A DNA stretch of 48,820 nt from Bacteroidales bacterium (GTDB taxonomy: Bacteria > Bacteroidota > Bacteroidia > Bacteroidales > GCA-2711565), in contig JANQLW010000038.1 in NCBI GenBank assembly GCA_028280405.1, positions 1 through 48,820 of the forward strand. The letters run 5' to 3'. Below the pieces are notes generated by a model. That model saw only the letters and a list, made by a program, of their open reading frames with translations. It ran no database searches and was not told the origin of the DNA. The position numbers and the translations under genes were made by a program. Shown one piece after another: positions 17,680-26,646 of the stretch. The number at the start of each line of letters is the position of its first letter. Position 1 is the stretch's first letter.

Positions 17680-19431
17680 TTAATTGTTATTGTTATTCAT
17701 GATTGTTTGGACTACTTTATAAACATGGTCGATAGGAATTGCCAGACTGCCTGTTCTATCAACTCTGGCAATATTGATCCCTATAATTTTTCCCTGTAGA
17801 TTAACCACAGGAGTACCACATTCATCCACTTCTATTGGAATATCATGTCTGAAAGCATTTGGGAAACCCCTGTTTCTTTTACTGACTGTGGTTGCGTAAG
17901 CAGGATGATAACTTCTTCTGAATGAATTCTCAGGAACTTCTCCTAAAGTAACTTCAAATTTTTTAATCCCATCGTATTCCCTTTTGGCATGTATTAAAAC
18001 TTTTTGTCCGGGTTTGGTGGTCCTTAAATAATCTACGATGCTTTCCCTGCTCAAATCAGACAGGGTGTCAAATTTTATAATTTCATCACCTTCTTTTAAA
18101 CCGGCTCTTTTTGCAGCCTCTCCATCAATGATCCTTTCAATAACAGTATCATCTTCTCCATCAAACTGCACACCTAAAAAGCCCCAGTTAAAATACTTTC
18201 TTTTCGGAGGAACTTTTCTTTTTTGAACACTAAGTATTCCGGATTTTATAACTTCGCCTTCCATGCCCACAGCTCCCAGGAGTTGTCCTACATTGCATGC
18301 ATGTTCTGTATATAAATTTATCGACCCTAAAGAAGATTTATCGATTTTAAGCAGTACAAGGTCATTATCTTTATCTCTTCCGATAATCCGGGCCGGTATA
18401 TAGCTTCCATTATTTAAAAGGCACATCACGTCTTTTCCAATCCGGCTTGATTTGGAAACAATGAGGCCATCTTTATGAATAATAGTTCCGTGTACTTCTG
18501 TTTTTGCAAGTCCTCTATAACTATTGATTTTTACTACAACATTCCTGAAGTCGTAGGCATTTGATGAAAGGATTTCATTTAATCCGGATTTGCTCCCATT
18601 TAAAACATAGGCCTTTTTTAACTTTGGTGCTTCCTTAAATTTGATCTCATCCCAGTTGTAATGGCCCCAGCCATCTCTATACCTGCGGTTAAATACTTCA
18701 CTGTCGACTAATTTTTGCCAGTTTTCCCTAACTTTATCTACAGGAGCAAAATAATTTTCTTTTAAATCTTCATCAATCCGGCTGTTTATTCCTATTACTT
18801 TTCCGTTTAAGTCAAAAAGAGGCCCTCCTGAATCTCCCGGCATCATGATACAGCTTGTTTGTAAAAAACCCCTGTAGCTTTGCCCATAGAAAAAACCGAT
18901 CCTAATTACAGCAGGGCGTTCATAATCATTTGTTCCCGGAAATCCAAGCATTAGGCAGGTTTCATCTTTAGCCATTTTTGAGGAATGTCCTAATTCGGCA
19001 TACTCCCATTTGCCTTCATCAATAATTTTTACAAGGCCATAATCTGCCCTTACATCTTTTCCCAGTGTCAAAGCATTATACCTGCTTCCATCATGAGTTC
19101 TGATTCTGATGATATCTCCGGGTTCCCTGAATACATGGCCGGCAGTTAATACATATCCATCTTCAGAAATAATAACACCACTTCCCCCCGAGGAACATCG
19201 CACAGTGCTTTTTATAAGTTTATCCTTTATCGCGAGAATTTTATCTTCAATTTGTTTAGCTTTTTTCTGCCCGTTTCTAACTTCTTTACTTAGATACTTT
19301 GGAGAATTTCCATAAGTACTAATAATAGAACTCGAACCGGAAATATTAAATATAGAAAAAACAAGAGCAAGCACCATAATGAAAGTGCTTCTCTTGAATA
19401 AGTTATACTCAGGCTTCTTCATAATCTTCAA
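17680..19431 (-). CDS. Exported trypsin-like serine protease with second, degenerate protease domain and PDZ
   Basis: 583 residues. A signal or anchor helix lies at about 14-33. The first trypsin/HtrA-like domain (about 75-245) has a complete triad: H99 in TAGHVF, D130 in ADYGLV and S201 in GDSGGPL. A second trypsin-like domain starts near 297, but SKSS (326-329) stands where TAGH is expected and C538-G-T where GDSGG is expected; only D356 remains. A PDZ domain (about 415-498) is inserted before its last strands (GTPVVNLQGKIIGINIARVD). The C-terminus is five asparagines. It probably acts in periplasmic protein quality control or regulated cleavage. The gene stands alone and converges on birA. 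Confidence 0.88.
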   Translation of the reverse strand: MKIMKKPEYNLFKRSTFIMVLALVFSIFNISGSSSIISTYGNSPKYLSKEVRNGQKKAKQIEDKILAIKDKLIKSTVRCSSGGSGVIISEDGYVLTAGHVFREPGDIIRIRTHDGSRYNALTLGKDVRADYGLVKIIDEGKWEYAELGHSSKMAKDETCLMLGFPGTNDYERPAVIRIGFFYGQSYRGFLQTSCIMMPGDSGGPLFDLNGKVIGINSRIDEDLKENYFAPVDKVRENWQKLVDSEVFNRRYRDGWGHYNWDEIKFKEAPKLKKAYVLNGSKSGLNEILSSNAYDFRNVVVKINSYRGLAKTEVHGTIIHKDGLIVSKSSRIGKDVMCLLNNGSYIPARIIGRDKDNDLVLLKIDKSSLGSINLYTEHACNVGQLLGAVGMEGEVIKSGILSVQKRKVPPKRKYFNWGFLGVQFDGEDDTVIERIIDGEAAKRAGLKEGDEIIKFDTLSDLSRESIVDYLRTTKPGQKVLIHAKREYDGIKKFEVTLGEVPENSFRRSYHPAYATTVSKRNRGFPNAFRHDIPIEVDECGTPVVNLQGKIIGINIARVDRTGSLAIPIDHVYKVVQTIMNNNNN

Positions 19432-19559
19432 TCAATAATTAATAGATGTATTATCTAATTAGATTAATTAGCGATTGTTTGGGTAGATCATTTACCTTAA
19501 AAATACATCATTAAGAAATGAATTCAAGCTTTATAACACTTATTTAACAAATCAGGGTG

Positions 19560-20609
19560 TTAAGTATTTAATTTTCTCAAATCAGGGCGTAGTCTACTTT
19601 TAAATATTTTGCTTTTTGCATATTGCTGATGCCTGATTTTCCTGATTTCTTTTTGTTCTTCCGGAGAAAGTTCCAATACGCTTTTACATTCATTACTGCA
19701 ACAATTATTGTATTGGAATGCACATTCTTTGCACTGAATAAAAAGTAAATGGCAATCATCATTTGCACAATTTATATGAGTATCACAAGGCTTTCCACAT
19801 TGATGGCATTGACTTATAATTTCACCATTAATACTTTCACCCAATCTTTGATCAAATACAAAATTCTTTCCTTTGAATTTAGATTCCAGTCCTAGTTCTT
19901 TTATCTGACGCGCATATTCTAAAATCCCGCCATGTAGCTGATTCACATCTTTGAAACCAAGATGATTTAAATATGCACTTGCCTTTTCGCATCTAATGCC
20001 TCCAGTACAATACAATAAAACTTTTTTGTCTTTTTTATCCTCAAGCATTTCTTCAACTATTTGAAGTTCTTCCCTAAATGTATCTGCATCCGGACATATT
20101 GCCCCTTCAAAATGGCCTACTTCGCTTTCATAATGATTTCGCATATCGACAACTACAGTATTTTTCTGTCCGATAGCATTATGAAAATCTAAAGCTGTTA
20201 AGTGGTTTCCAACATTGCTTGTATCATACGAAGAATCATCCATACCGTCAGCAACAATTTTAGGCCTTACCTTTATTGTCAATTTAAAGAAAGATTTTCC
20301 GTCGTCTTCAAAAGCATATTTAATGGGCATGCTTTTTAGCTCTTCGTGTTCTTCAAGTTTTAAAAGAAGGTCTCCGAGTAAATGTTCCGGAATACTCATT
20401 TGAGCATTGATCCCTTCTTTGGCAATGTATATTCTTCCTAAGCATCTATAATGATCCCATTCCATAAAAAGCCGGTCTCTTAAATTGTGCGGATCTTTAA
20501 TGTTTACATATCGGTAAAAAGAAATCGTTATTCTATTGAATGGCTCTGCATTTAAGCGTGCTTTTAGTTGTTCTTTATTAAGGGTATTATATAATTTTAC
20601 TTCTCGCAT
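19560..20609 (-). CDS. trhO: tRNA uridine(34) hydroxylase, rhodanese family
   Basis: 349 residues, YceA/TrhO family, which makes 5-hydroxyuridine at tRNA position 34 with oxygen. An acylphosphatase-like N-terminal domain (GRIYIAKEGINAQMSIPEH) precedes the rhodanese domain, whose active-site loop is C201-T-G-G-I-R-C207. The C-terminal part has a cysteine-rich segment (CHQCGKPCDTHINCANDDC, then further Cys up to SNECKS) typical of the family and likely to bind metal. The gene is monocistronic and divergent from the first sigma/FecR/Sus locus. Confidence 0.94.
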   Translation of the reverse strand: MREVKLYNTLNKEQLKARLNAEPFNRITISFYRYVNIKDPHNLRDRLFMEWDHYRCLGRIYIAKEGINAQMSIPEHLLGDLLLKLEEHEELKSMPIKYAFEDDGKSFFKLTIKVRPKIVADGMDDSSYDTSNVGNHLTALDFHNAIGQKNTVVVDMRNHYESEVGHFEGAICPDADTFREELQIVEEMLEDKKDKKVLLYCTGGIRCEKASAYLNHLGFKDVNQLHGGILEYARQIKELGLESKFKGKNFVFDQRLGESINGEIISQCHQCGKPCDTHINCANDDCHLLFIQCKECAFQYNNCCSNECKSVLELSPEEQKEIRKIRHQQYAKSKIFKSRLRPDLRKLNT

Positions 20610-20636
20610 TATTATTTATAATGATTTTAAATAATA

Positions 20637-20644
20637 CAAAAGTA
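20637..20644 (-). promoter_or_regulatory. Candidate -7 box for trhO
   Basis: On the minus strand the sequence is TACTTTTG, matching TAnnTTTG, 27 nt before the trhO ATG. The -33 region is a weak match (CCTG), so only half the signature is seen. Confidence 0.4.
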
Positions 20645-20676
20645 TGTATTTTTTTAGTTACAGGAATTTTTTTATA

Positions 20677-20708
20677 GTTGATATTTAAAATAAGTCATTC
20701 TATATTTG
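20677..20708 (+). promoter_or_regulatory. Promoter of the first ECF sigma gene; fixes its start
   Basis: GTTG (20677-20680), a 20-nt spacer and TATATTTG (20701-20708) fit the Bacteroidota housekeeping promoter. Transcription would begin near 20715, so the ATG at 20729 must be the start. An in-frame ATG at 20678 lies upstream of the transcript. Confidence 0.7.
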
Positions 20709-20728
20709 TAGCTCTAATATCATTTATA

Positions 20729-21295
20729 ATGAAGGATTTTTCAGGAGATGATATTTGGCTGAAAGAACTTTCTCAAGGGAAGGAAGATGCTTTCAGTCAA
20801 TTGTTTGAACGATACTATACGCCTTTAGTAATTTTTGCTGTTTCTTATCTGGAAGATGAGGAAATGGCTAGAGATATAGTTCAGGATGTTTTTCTTTCAT
20901 TATATAACAATAAAGAGATATTTTCTACCATAAGTAAGTTAAAAGCTTATCTCTATACTTTTGTTAAAAATAATTGCCTTAATTATATCCGTAAGGAAAA
21001 AGTGAAGGACAAGTATATCAGTTATACTTTATATATTGATAAAGATGAAGACTTATTTTGGGACAAGGTTTTGGAAGAAGAAGTTTATTATTATCTATAT
21101 AAAGCAATTGACAAACTACCGCCTAAAGCCAGACAGGTTTATTTATTAACAATGGATGGATTGAAAAATAAAGAAATTGCCGAACAATTAAATATTTCAA
21201 TAGAAACAGTCCGGTCGCATAAAAAGAATAATAAACGCTTATTAAAAAAATACCTTGAAGGACTTGTTTCGATTATTTATTTTATCGGATTATAG
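20729..21295 (+). CDS. ECF RNA polymerase sigma-70 factor, Sus-type locus 1
   Basis: 188 residues from MKDFSGDDIW. Region 2 (about 15-85) includes AFSQLFERYYTPLVIFAVSY, ARDIVQDVFLSLY and KAYLYTFVKNNCLNYIRKEK. Region 4 (about 120-175) includes LPPKARQVYLLTMDGLKNKE and IAEQLNISIETVRSHKKNNK. This is the Bacteroidota type that works with a FecR anti-sigma factor and a SusC receptor to switch on nutrient uptake. The partner genes follow at 21883-28020, but an unrelated four-helix-bundle gene on the other strand lies between sigma and fecR. Confidence 0.93.
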   Translation: MKDFSGDDIWLKELSQGKEDAFSQLFERYYTPLVIFAVSYLEDEEMARDIVQDVFLSLYNNKEIFSTISKLKAYLYTFVKNNCLNYIRKEKVKDKYISYTLYIDKDEDLFWDKVLEEEVYYYLYKAIDKLPPKARQVYLLTMDGLKNKEIAEQLNISIETVRSHKKNNKRLLKKYLEGLVSIIYFIGL

Positions 21296-21306
21296 GTTGA
21301 TCCGGA

Positions 21307-21808
21307 TTGATAGCAGAAAGAAGATAGCAGATATTCGATTTATTTTGGATTTTTGATATTTGATTTGGATGTTTTTATCGTTTTATGGAAAATTGAAATT
21401 AATTCATTGCATTCAGTAATATGATGTTTAATACTATAGTTATTCTTAATTAATTTAGCATTTTGAATAATTTTTAAATAGATAAAAGTTTCTCGTAATT
21501 CCTTTAAGACAATACTAGATTTATGAATAAAGTCCTTACGGGATTCTGCTGCTTGAGCTTCTCCAAAATTTAAGGCACTGCTTGTTGAAGACCTGACTAA
21601 TTGGTTGGTTAAATGTTGTGAAACATATTCATTATTTAGATTTCTACATAAATTGATATTTTCTACAGAAAAAGCAATTAATCTTTTTTCAATAATTTCT
21701 CTCATAATATTAATACCTATTTAATTATTAATACCGAAAGTTTAAATTTGTCCCCCTTTCTCACATAAATCGCATATCGAATATCTGCTATCTTCTATCT
21801 CCTATCGA
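21307..21808. repeat. ~500-bp element bounded by 33-bp inverted repeats
   Basis: The left end 21307-21339 and the right end 21776-21808 are reverse complements at 30 of 33 positions. The inner 20 (GAAGATAGCAGATATTCGAT and its complement) are perfect. The only gene inside is a minus-strand four-helix-bundle protein. The unit sits between sigma and fecR genes that are normally adjacent, so it looks inserted. No target-site duplication is obvious. Confidence 0.75.
21340..21705 (-). CDS. Four-helix-bundle protein (S23/23S rRNA intervening-sequence family)
   Basis: 121 residues, entirely helical. The family pattern is clear: helix 1 IEKRLIAFSVENINLCRNLN, helix 2 LTNQLVRSSTSSALNFGEAQ, then AAESRKDFIHKSSIVLKELR and ETFIYLKIIQNAKLI, and helix 4 HITECNELISIFHKTIKTSK. 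The family is known from intervening sequences of 23S rRNA genes, and a related fold is found in the Avd protein of diversity-generating retroelements. No rRNA or reverse transcriptase is present. The gene sits alone inside the inverted-repeat unit, antisense to the flanking sigma/fecR genes. Biochemical function is unknown. Confidence 0.88.
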   Translation of the reverse strand: MREIIEKRLIAFSVENINLCRNLNNEYVSQHLTNQLVRSSTSSALNFGEAQAAESRKDFIHKSSIVLKELRETFIYLKIIQNAKLIKNNYSIKHHITECNELISIFHKTIKTSKSNIKNPK

Positions 21809-21882
21809 ATAAAATTCGTTTTTTTCTACCCGTTTTTCTTTATCAAAGAGTCATAATAGTATAACGTTATAAAAATACTGTC

Positions 21883-23082
21883 GTGACTAAAGAAATTAAA
21901 ACTTTTAAACTTGCAAAGATTCTGGCAAAATTTATACAGGATGAAGCTTCTGATGATGAAAAGGAAGTAGTTTCAAATTGGCTGGAATCTTCCCCTTCAA
22001 ATAAAGCACTATTTGAGAAATGTAAGAATGAACAAAACCAACGAAGAAGATTTTCTTCTTATGAAAAAATAGATTGGCAAAAAGACTTTTATGCATTTCT
22101 CAATAAAAAGAAAAGGCTTGAATTTAAACTTAAGCTATATACCACACTTAAGTATGCTGCGGCTCTATTCATTCCGATCGCATTTACTGCTTATTTTTTC
22201 TTTCTATCCGATAATCCTTTTTCATTTAATAAGATTACCGTATTAACGGCTGGAGGAAATAAAGCAACATTAACAATGGCTGATGGTAGGTTAATTGACC
22301 TGGTTTCTGATACCAATAAATTATATAGAGAAAGAGATGGAAGCCGGTTGGTAAAAGGTGATGGATCACTTTCCTATAATACTATTAATATGATAAGCCA
22401 GGAGAAAATCGCAGATCGTACTCTAAAATCGATTTACAATAAACTCAATGTACCCAGAGGAGGAGAATGGAAGTTAACACTTTGTGATGGAACAAAAGTA
22501 TGGGTAAACGCTGAGTCCAGCTTGAGTTATCCGGTTTCTTTCGTTGGAAATAAACGTATTGTTTACTTGAGTGGTGAGGCTTATTTTGAAGTAGCTGAAA
22601 ATAAGGAAATACCTTTCATTGTTGTTGCAAATAAGAGTGAGATTGAAGTTTTAGGTACCTCTTTCAATGTGAAAGCATATAAGGAGGATGTTAATATTGC
22701 TACAACCTTAGTTGAAGGCAGTGTAAAATATAAATCGAAGATCACAAATGAAGAGGTAATATTAGAACCGGGTGAACAAGGGGTAATGCATGCTATTCAA
22801 GGATATATTCTTAAACAAAAGGTAGATGTTTCTTATTATACTGTTTGGAAAGATGGAAGATTTGCTTTCCGCAAAGAACGCCTGGAAGATATTATGGCCA
22901 GATTATCCAAATGGTATGATATAGAGGTTGAATTCAGGGGGAAGGGGCTAAAGAATAAAACGTTTACAGGTAATCTGAAGCGTTATGACAATTTAAATCA
23001 AATTTTAGAAATTATGGAAGAAAACAAGCTGATTTCTTTCAAAGTGAGAAAAAACCGGTTAATACTTGAAAATTATGATTAA
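21883..23082 (+). CDS. FecR-family anti-sigma factor, Sus-type locus 1
   Basis: 399 residues from a GTG start at 21883; no upstream ATG is in frame. The N-terminal ~85 residues are the cytoplasmic sigma-binding part (LAKFIQDEASDDEKEVVSNW). A transmembrane helix spans about 92-109 (YAAALFIPIAFTAYFFF). The periplasmic FecR domain follows (VPRGGEWKLTLCDGTKVWVN, then AEAYFEV-like GEAYFEVAENKEIPF and VLGTSFNVKAY). The end resembles DUF4974 (ERLEDIMARLSKWYDIEVEF onward), which contacts the SusC signalling domain. It relays substrate occupancy of the following SusC to the sigma factor. Confidence 0.93.
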   Translation: MTKEIKTFKLAKILAKFIQDEASDDEKEVVSNWLESSPSNKALFEKCKNEQNQRRRFSSYEKIDWQKDFYAFLNKKKRLEFKLKLYTTLKYAAALFIPIAFTAYFFFLSDNPFSFNKITVLTAGGNKATLTMADGRLIDLVSDTNKLYRERDGSRLVKGDGSLSYNTINMISQEKIADRTLKSIYNKLNVPRGGEWKLTLCDGTKVWVNAESSLSYPVSFVGNKRIVYLSGEAYFEVAENKEIPFIVVANKSEIEVLGTSFNVKAYKEDVNIATTLVEGSVKYKSKITNEEVILEPGEQGVMHAIQGYILKQKVDVSYYTVWKDGRFAFRKERLEDIMARLSKWYDIEVEFRGKGLKNKTFTGNLKRYDNLNQILEIMEENKLISFKVRKNRLILENYD

Positions 23083-23090
23083 AAAAATAA

Positions 23091-23138
23091 GCAGAAGATG
23101 ATGCCACATCTTCCGCCTATAAACCGGCATGAGCCGGT
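23091..23138 (+). promoter_or_regulatory. Two hairpins in the fecR-susC leader (locus 1)
   Basis: Hairpin one pairs GAAGATG (23094-23100) with CATCTTC (23107-23113), extended by a GC pair beyond one mismatch. Hairpin two pairs ACCGGC (23123-23128) with GCCGGT (23133-23138) around ATGA and is followed by GTTTAATT. Together they could terminate or attenuate transcription before susC, allowing separate control of receptor expression. This is inferred from position and pairing. Confidence 0.5.
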
Positions 23139-23172
23139 GTTTAATTAAATATAAACTAAACATTACAAATTT

Positions 23173-26100
23173 ATGAAAAAAACGTACACGTACTCACCTC
23201 CCTACAGGGAGTGTTTGAGTAAAATTTGGAAAATTATGAAGCTTTGTTTTGTACTAACATTTGTATGTGTATTTCAGCTTTCTGCTGCAGTACATTCGCA
23301 AAAAACGACATTTAGTTTGAAACTTAGTAATGTTTCAATTGAGGAAGTATTTATTCAAATTAAAAAGCAGTCGAATTATACTTTTTTTTATGATGATGAA
23401 AGTATAAGTAACATTGAAAAAATCAACATTGATATTGCGCAAGCAACCGTTTCCGAAATCATGGATGCATGTCTGGAAAATACGGCCTACGATTATAATA
23501 TTGTTGATAATACAGTCATTTTATTCAAAAGTGAGGAGAAAGTGAAAGAACTCCTGAAAGTAGAAGTAAAAGGGAAGGTGACTGATAATGAAGGTAAACC
23601 TTTGCCCGGTGCTACCATAATGATTAAAGGTACCTACAAAGGCATAACCACCGATACTGAAGGGGATTATACGATCATAGTGCCTTATGATGAGACAGTG
23701 CTGGTATTTTCTTACGTGGGTTTTATCAGGCAGGAAATTAAAGTGGGGGATAAAACGACCATTAATGTTACCTTGGAACAAGCCATAAGCCAATTGGAAG
23801 ATGTCGTAGTTATAGGTTATGGTTCTGTTGCTAGAAAAGACCTTACCGGTAGTGTTTCTACGATTAAATCTGAAGACCTTGTTACTCAGGCAACTTTAAC
23901 TAGTTTTGATCAATTATTAGGGGGTAAAACTACTGGTGTTTTAGCTACACAGATTAGTGGTAAACCTGGAGCAGGAGCAATTATCAATATTAGAGGACAA
24001 AGTGCATTGAAAGGAGATAACCAACCTTTATATGTTATTGATGGAATACCTGTTTTAGCGTCAGATAATGTCCCATCATCTTTTGCAGGTGGTTTGGGTG
24101 CGATCGAGCAAGCAAATCCATTAGCTGCCATTAATCCAAATGACATTGAAAGCGTTGACATCTTAAAGGATGCTTCTGCTGCAGCTATTTACGGTTCAAG
24201 AGCAGCAAATGGAGTTGTAATAATCACAACAAAAAGAGGTAGTAAGGGCGATGATAATAATGTGCAGGTAGATTTTAATTATCAAGTATCTACTCAGCGT
24301 CCCGTTAAAACCTATAACTTAATGAATGCTGCAGAATACAAAGCATATATGGAAAAAGTTGCTAATAATACTTTAGAGGCTTCAGCAGCTGGAAACTATT
24401 GGGCAGATGCAAACTTCGCCAATGCAATTCTGAATAATGAGCGTAAAGATTATTTTGGAGGAGATCATGGAAAATATTTTCGTGATTCAGATACAGATTG
24501 GACCAAGGTATTATCCAACAAACCATTAGTCCATAATTATAACTTAAGTGCAAGAGGTCATGCTAAAGGAGTTCAATATTCATTAAGCACTAATGCATCG
24601 AATCAACCAGGTTATTATGTTGGGAATAATTATAAATCTTATGGTGTTAGAGGAACCTTAGACATACAAGCAAATAAGTGGTTAACTTTAGGAACTACCA
24701 TAAATTATTCATACAATGTATCTAATAGTAATGCGATTAATGGTGCTAATGATGTGCTTTTCAATCCAACTGTAGGAGAAAATGAATCTGCTATCGGTAG
24801 ATATGGAACCCCTTCCAGTCCAAAAGACAGAACTAAATATTTTAATACAAGAAAAGGGTCCAATGTTTTAGCAAATGCCTATGCAAAAATCAAATTCCTT
24901 AAGAAATTTGAATTTAAATCTGAACTTGGAGTTAGTATTTTTGATACCAAAGGTAATAATTATATGTCTGTAGAGTTAGCAACTTCTTCTACTCAGTATC
25001 CTGGAAGAAAATCGCTATTAAATACGCATACAACAAACACCACATTTACAAATACTTTAACATATAATAATAAATTTAGTGAAAAGCATAATATTAATGC
25101 ATTAGTTGGGACAGCTTTTGACATAAGAAATCTATACACTTACAGTATAACTTTTGAAGGATTCAGTAATGATATCTCAACTGCTATACCAGGAAATAAT
25201 CTTGTAACATCATATGGAACTTATGAAAACAAACAACAAACATTCTTGAATTCCTTTTTCTTAAGAGCTAATTATAATTACGATAGTAAGTATTATTTGA
25301 CTTTTACGGGTCGTGTAGACGGATCTGATAAGTTTGGTCCAAATAACCGCTATGGTTTCTTTCCATCAGTTGCTGCTTCATGGAGACTTTCAAAAGAAGA
25401 ATTTTTAACAGATGTAAAATTTCTTGACGACTTGAAATTGAAAGCTAGTCTTGGTATAACTGGTAATAATTCCCTGCAACAATTTCAGTTTGTATCTGTG
25501 TATGGCCAGGGTGGCTCAAGAAATAGCACTACTTATAACGGTGTAAATGGTCTGATTTCTCTTGTTCTACCAAATCCAGATATTCATTGGGAAACAACCA
25601 AGCAATTTGATGTATCTATGGACTTTGCATTGTTCAATTATAGATTGAATGGTACTATTGGATATTACAATAAGTCAACAAAAGACATTATTGCTTATCC
25701 CGGTGTTCCATTAACTACTGGTTTTGTAAGGCAAATTGAGAATACTGCTACAATTAGGAATAGTGGGATTGAGATAGAAATTAACGGAGATATTATTAGA
25801 AAGAAAGATTTTAGATGGAATTCTGCATTCAATATCAGTTTTAACAAAAATGAACTGGTTGCATTAAATGGTTCTGATATTTTCGCTACATTCAGCCCTA
25901 ATTCATTAAGAGAAGGATATCCTCTTGGTGCACTTTATGGCTATGAGGTAGAAGGAATATTCTCTTCTCAGGAAGAAATTGATGCTTATAATGCATTATC
26001 ATCATCAGGAAGATATTCTTCTGCACCATTTATTGGAAATTATATCTACAAAGATAATAATGGAGATGGGAAAATTACAAGAGATGATAGAACTGTATTA

Positions 26101-26634
26101 GGTAATACAAATCCTGACTATTTCGGTGGTTGGTCAAATACTTTAACCTATAAGGGATTTAGCCTGTACTTTGATTTTCAGTTTACAGTTGGGCATCAAT
26201 ATGAAAATGGCTTTGATTCGTTCGTAAAAACTAATTATAGCGGTTACGACCAAAACAATGTGAAAGATGTTTTTGCAGATACATGGACTCCAGAAAACAC
26301 AGATGCGCATTTTCAATGGGCAAGATTTGGAGGTGTAGGCTATGGAGAATATGGTACAAATTCAAGATCGGTATATGATGCTTCATATTTGCGATTCAAA
26401 ACATTGCGATTTGGGTATCAACTACCTAAATCCCTTATCGAAAAATTAAATCTTAGAAGTGTTGCTCTTTCAATTAGTGCAAATAACCTATATACATGGA
26501 CTAAATGGCCTGGACTAGATCCTGAAGTAGTAACATCAAGCAATTTATCATTAAGTACATATAATACAACAAGGGTATTAAACTCTCATCCGGTTTTAAG
26601 AACATTTACTTTCGGTATTAATATAGGACTTTAA
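23173..26634 (+). CDS. SusC/RagA-type TonB-dependent transporter with STN domain, locus 1
   Basis: 1153-residue outer-membrane receptor. A signal peptide lies near residues 20-42. The STN signalling domain (about 45-120, FSLKLSNVSIEEVFIQIKKQ) meets FecR. A carboxypeptidase-like regulatory domain (about 128-210) has GKVTDNEGKPLPGATIMIKG. The TonB box region is QLEDVVVIGYGSV. The plug has PLYVIDGIPV and ILKDASAAAIYGSRAANGVV, and the rest is a 22-strand barrel ending in FTFGINIGL. With SusD it imports an oligomeric substrate under TonB energy. The substrate is unknown because no degradative enzymes accompany the pair. Strong sigma/FecR coupling is implied by STN. Confidence 0.96.
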   Translation: MKKTYTYSPPYRECLSKIWKIMKLCFVLTFVCVFQLSAAVHSQKTTFSLKLSNVSIEEVFIQIKKQSNYTFFYDDESISNIEKINIDIAQATVSEIMDACLENTAYDYNIVDNTVILFKSEEKVKELLKVEVKGKVTDNEGKPLPGATIMIKGTYKGITTDTEGDYTIIVPYDETVLVFSYVGFIRQEIKVGDKTTINVTLEQAISQLEDVVVIGYGSVARKDLTGSVSTIKSEDLVTQATLTSFDQLLGGKTTGVLATQISGKPGAGAIINIRGQSALKGDNQPLYVIDGIPVLASDNVPSSFAGGLGAIEQANPLAAINPNDIESVDILKDASAAAIYGSRAANGVVIITTKRGSKGDDNNVQVDFNYQVSTQRPVKTYNLMNAAEYKAYMEKVANNTLEASAAGNYWADANFANAILNNERKDYFGGDHGKYFRDSDTDWTKVLSNKPLVHNYNLSARGHAKGVQYSLSTNASNQPGYYVGNNYKSYGVRGTLDIQANKWLTLGTTINYSYNVSNSNAINGANDVLFNPTVGENESAIGRYGTPSSPKDRTKYFNTRKGSNVLANAYAKIKFLKKFEFKSELGVSIFDTKGNNYMSVELATSSTQYPGRKSLLNTHTTNTTFTNTLTYNNKFSEKHNINALVGTAFDIRNLYTYSITFEGFSNDISTAIPGNNLVTSYGTYENKQQTFLNSFFLRANYNYDSKYYLTFTGRVDGSDKFGPNNRYGFFPSVAASWRLSKEEFLTDVKFLDDLKLKASLGITGNNSLQQFQFVSVYGQGGSRNSTTYNGVNGLISLVLPNPDIHWETTKQFDVSMDFALFNYRLNGTIGYYNKSTKDIIAYPGVPLTTGFVRQIENTATIRNSGIEIEINGDIIRKKDFRWNSAFNISFNKNELVALNGSDIFATFSPNSLREGYPLGALYGYEVEGIFSSQEEIDAYNALSSSGRYSSAPFIGNYIYKDNNGDGKITRDDRTVLGNTNPDYFGGWSNTLTYKGFSLYFDFQFTVGHQYENGFDSFVKTNYSGYDQNNVKDVFADTWTPENTDAHFQWARFGGVGYGEYGTNSRSVYDASYLRFKTLRFGYQLPKSLIEKLNLRSVALSISANNLYTWTKWPGLDPEVVTSSNLSLSTYNTTRVLNSHPVLRTFTFGINIGL

Positions 26635-26646
26635 AAAATTATTATT

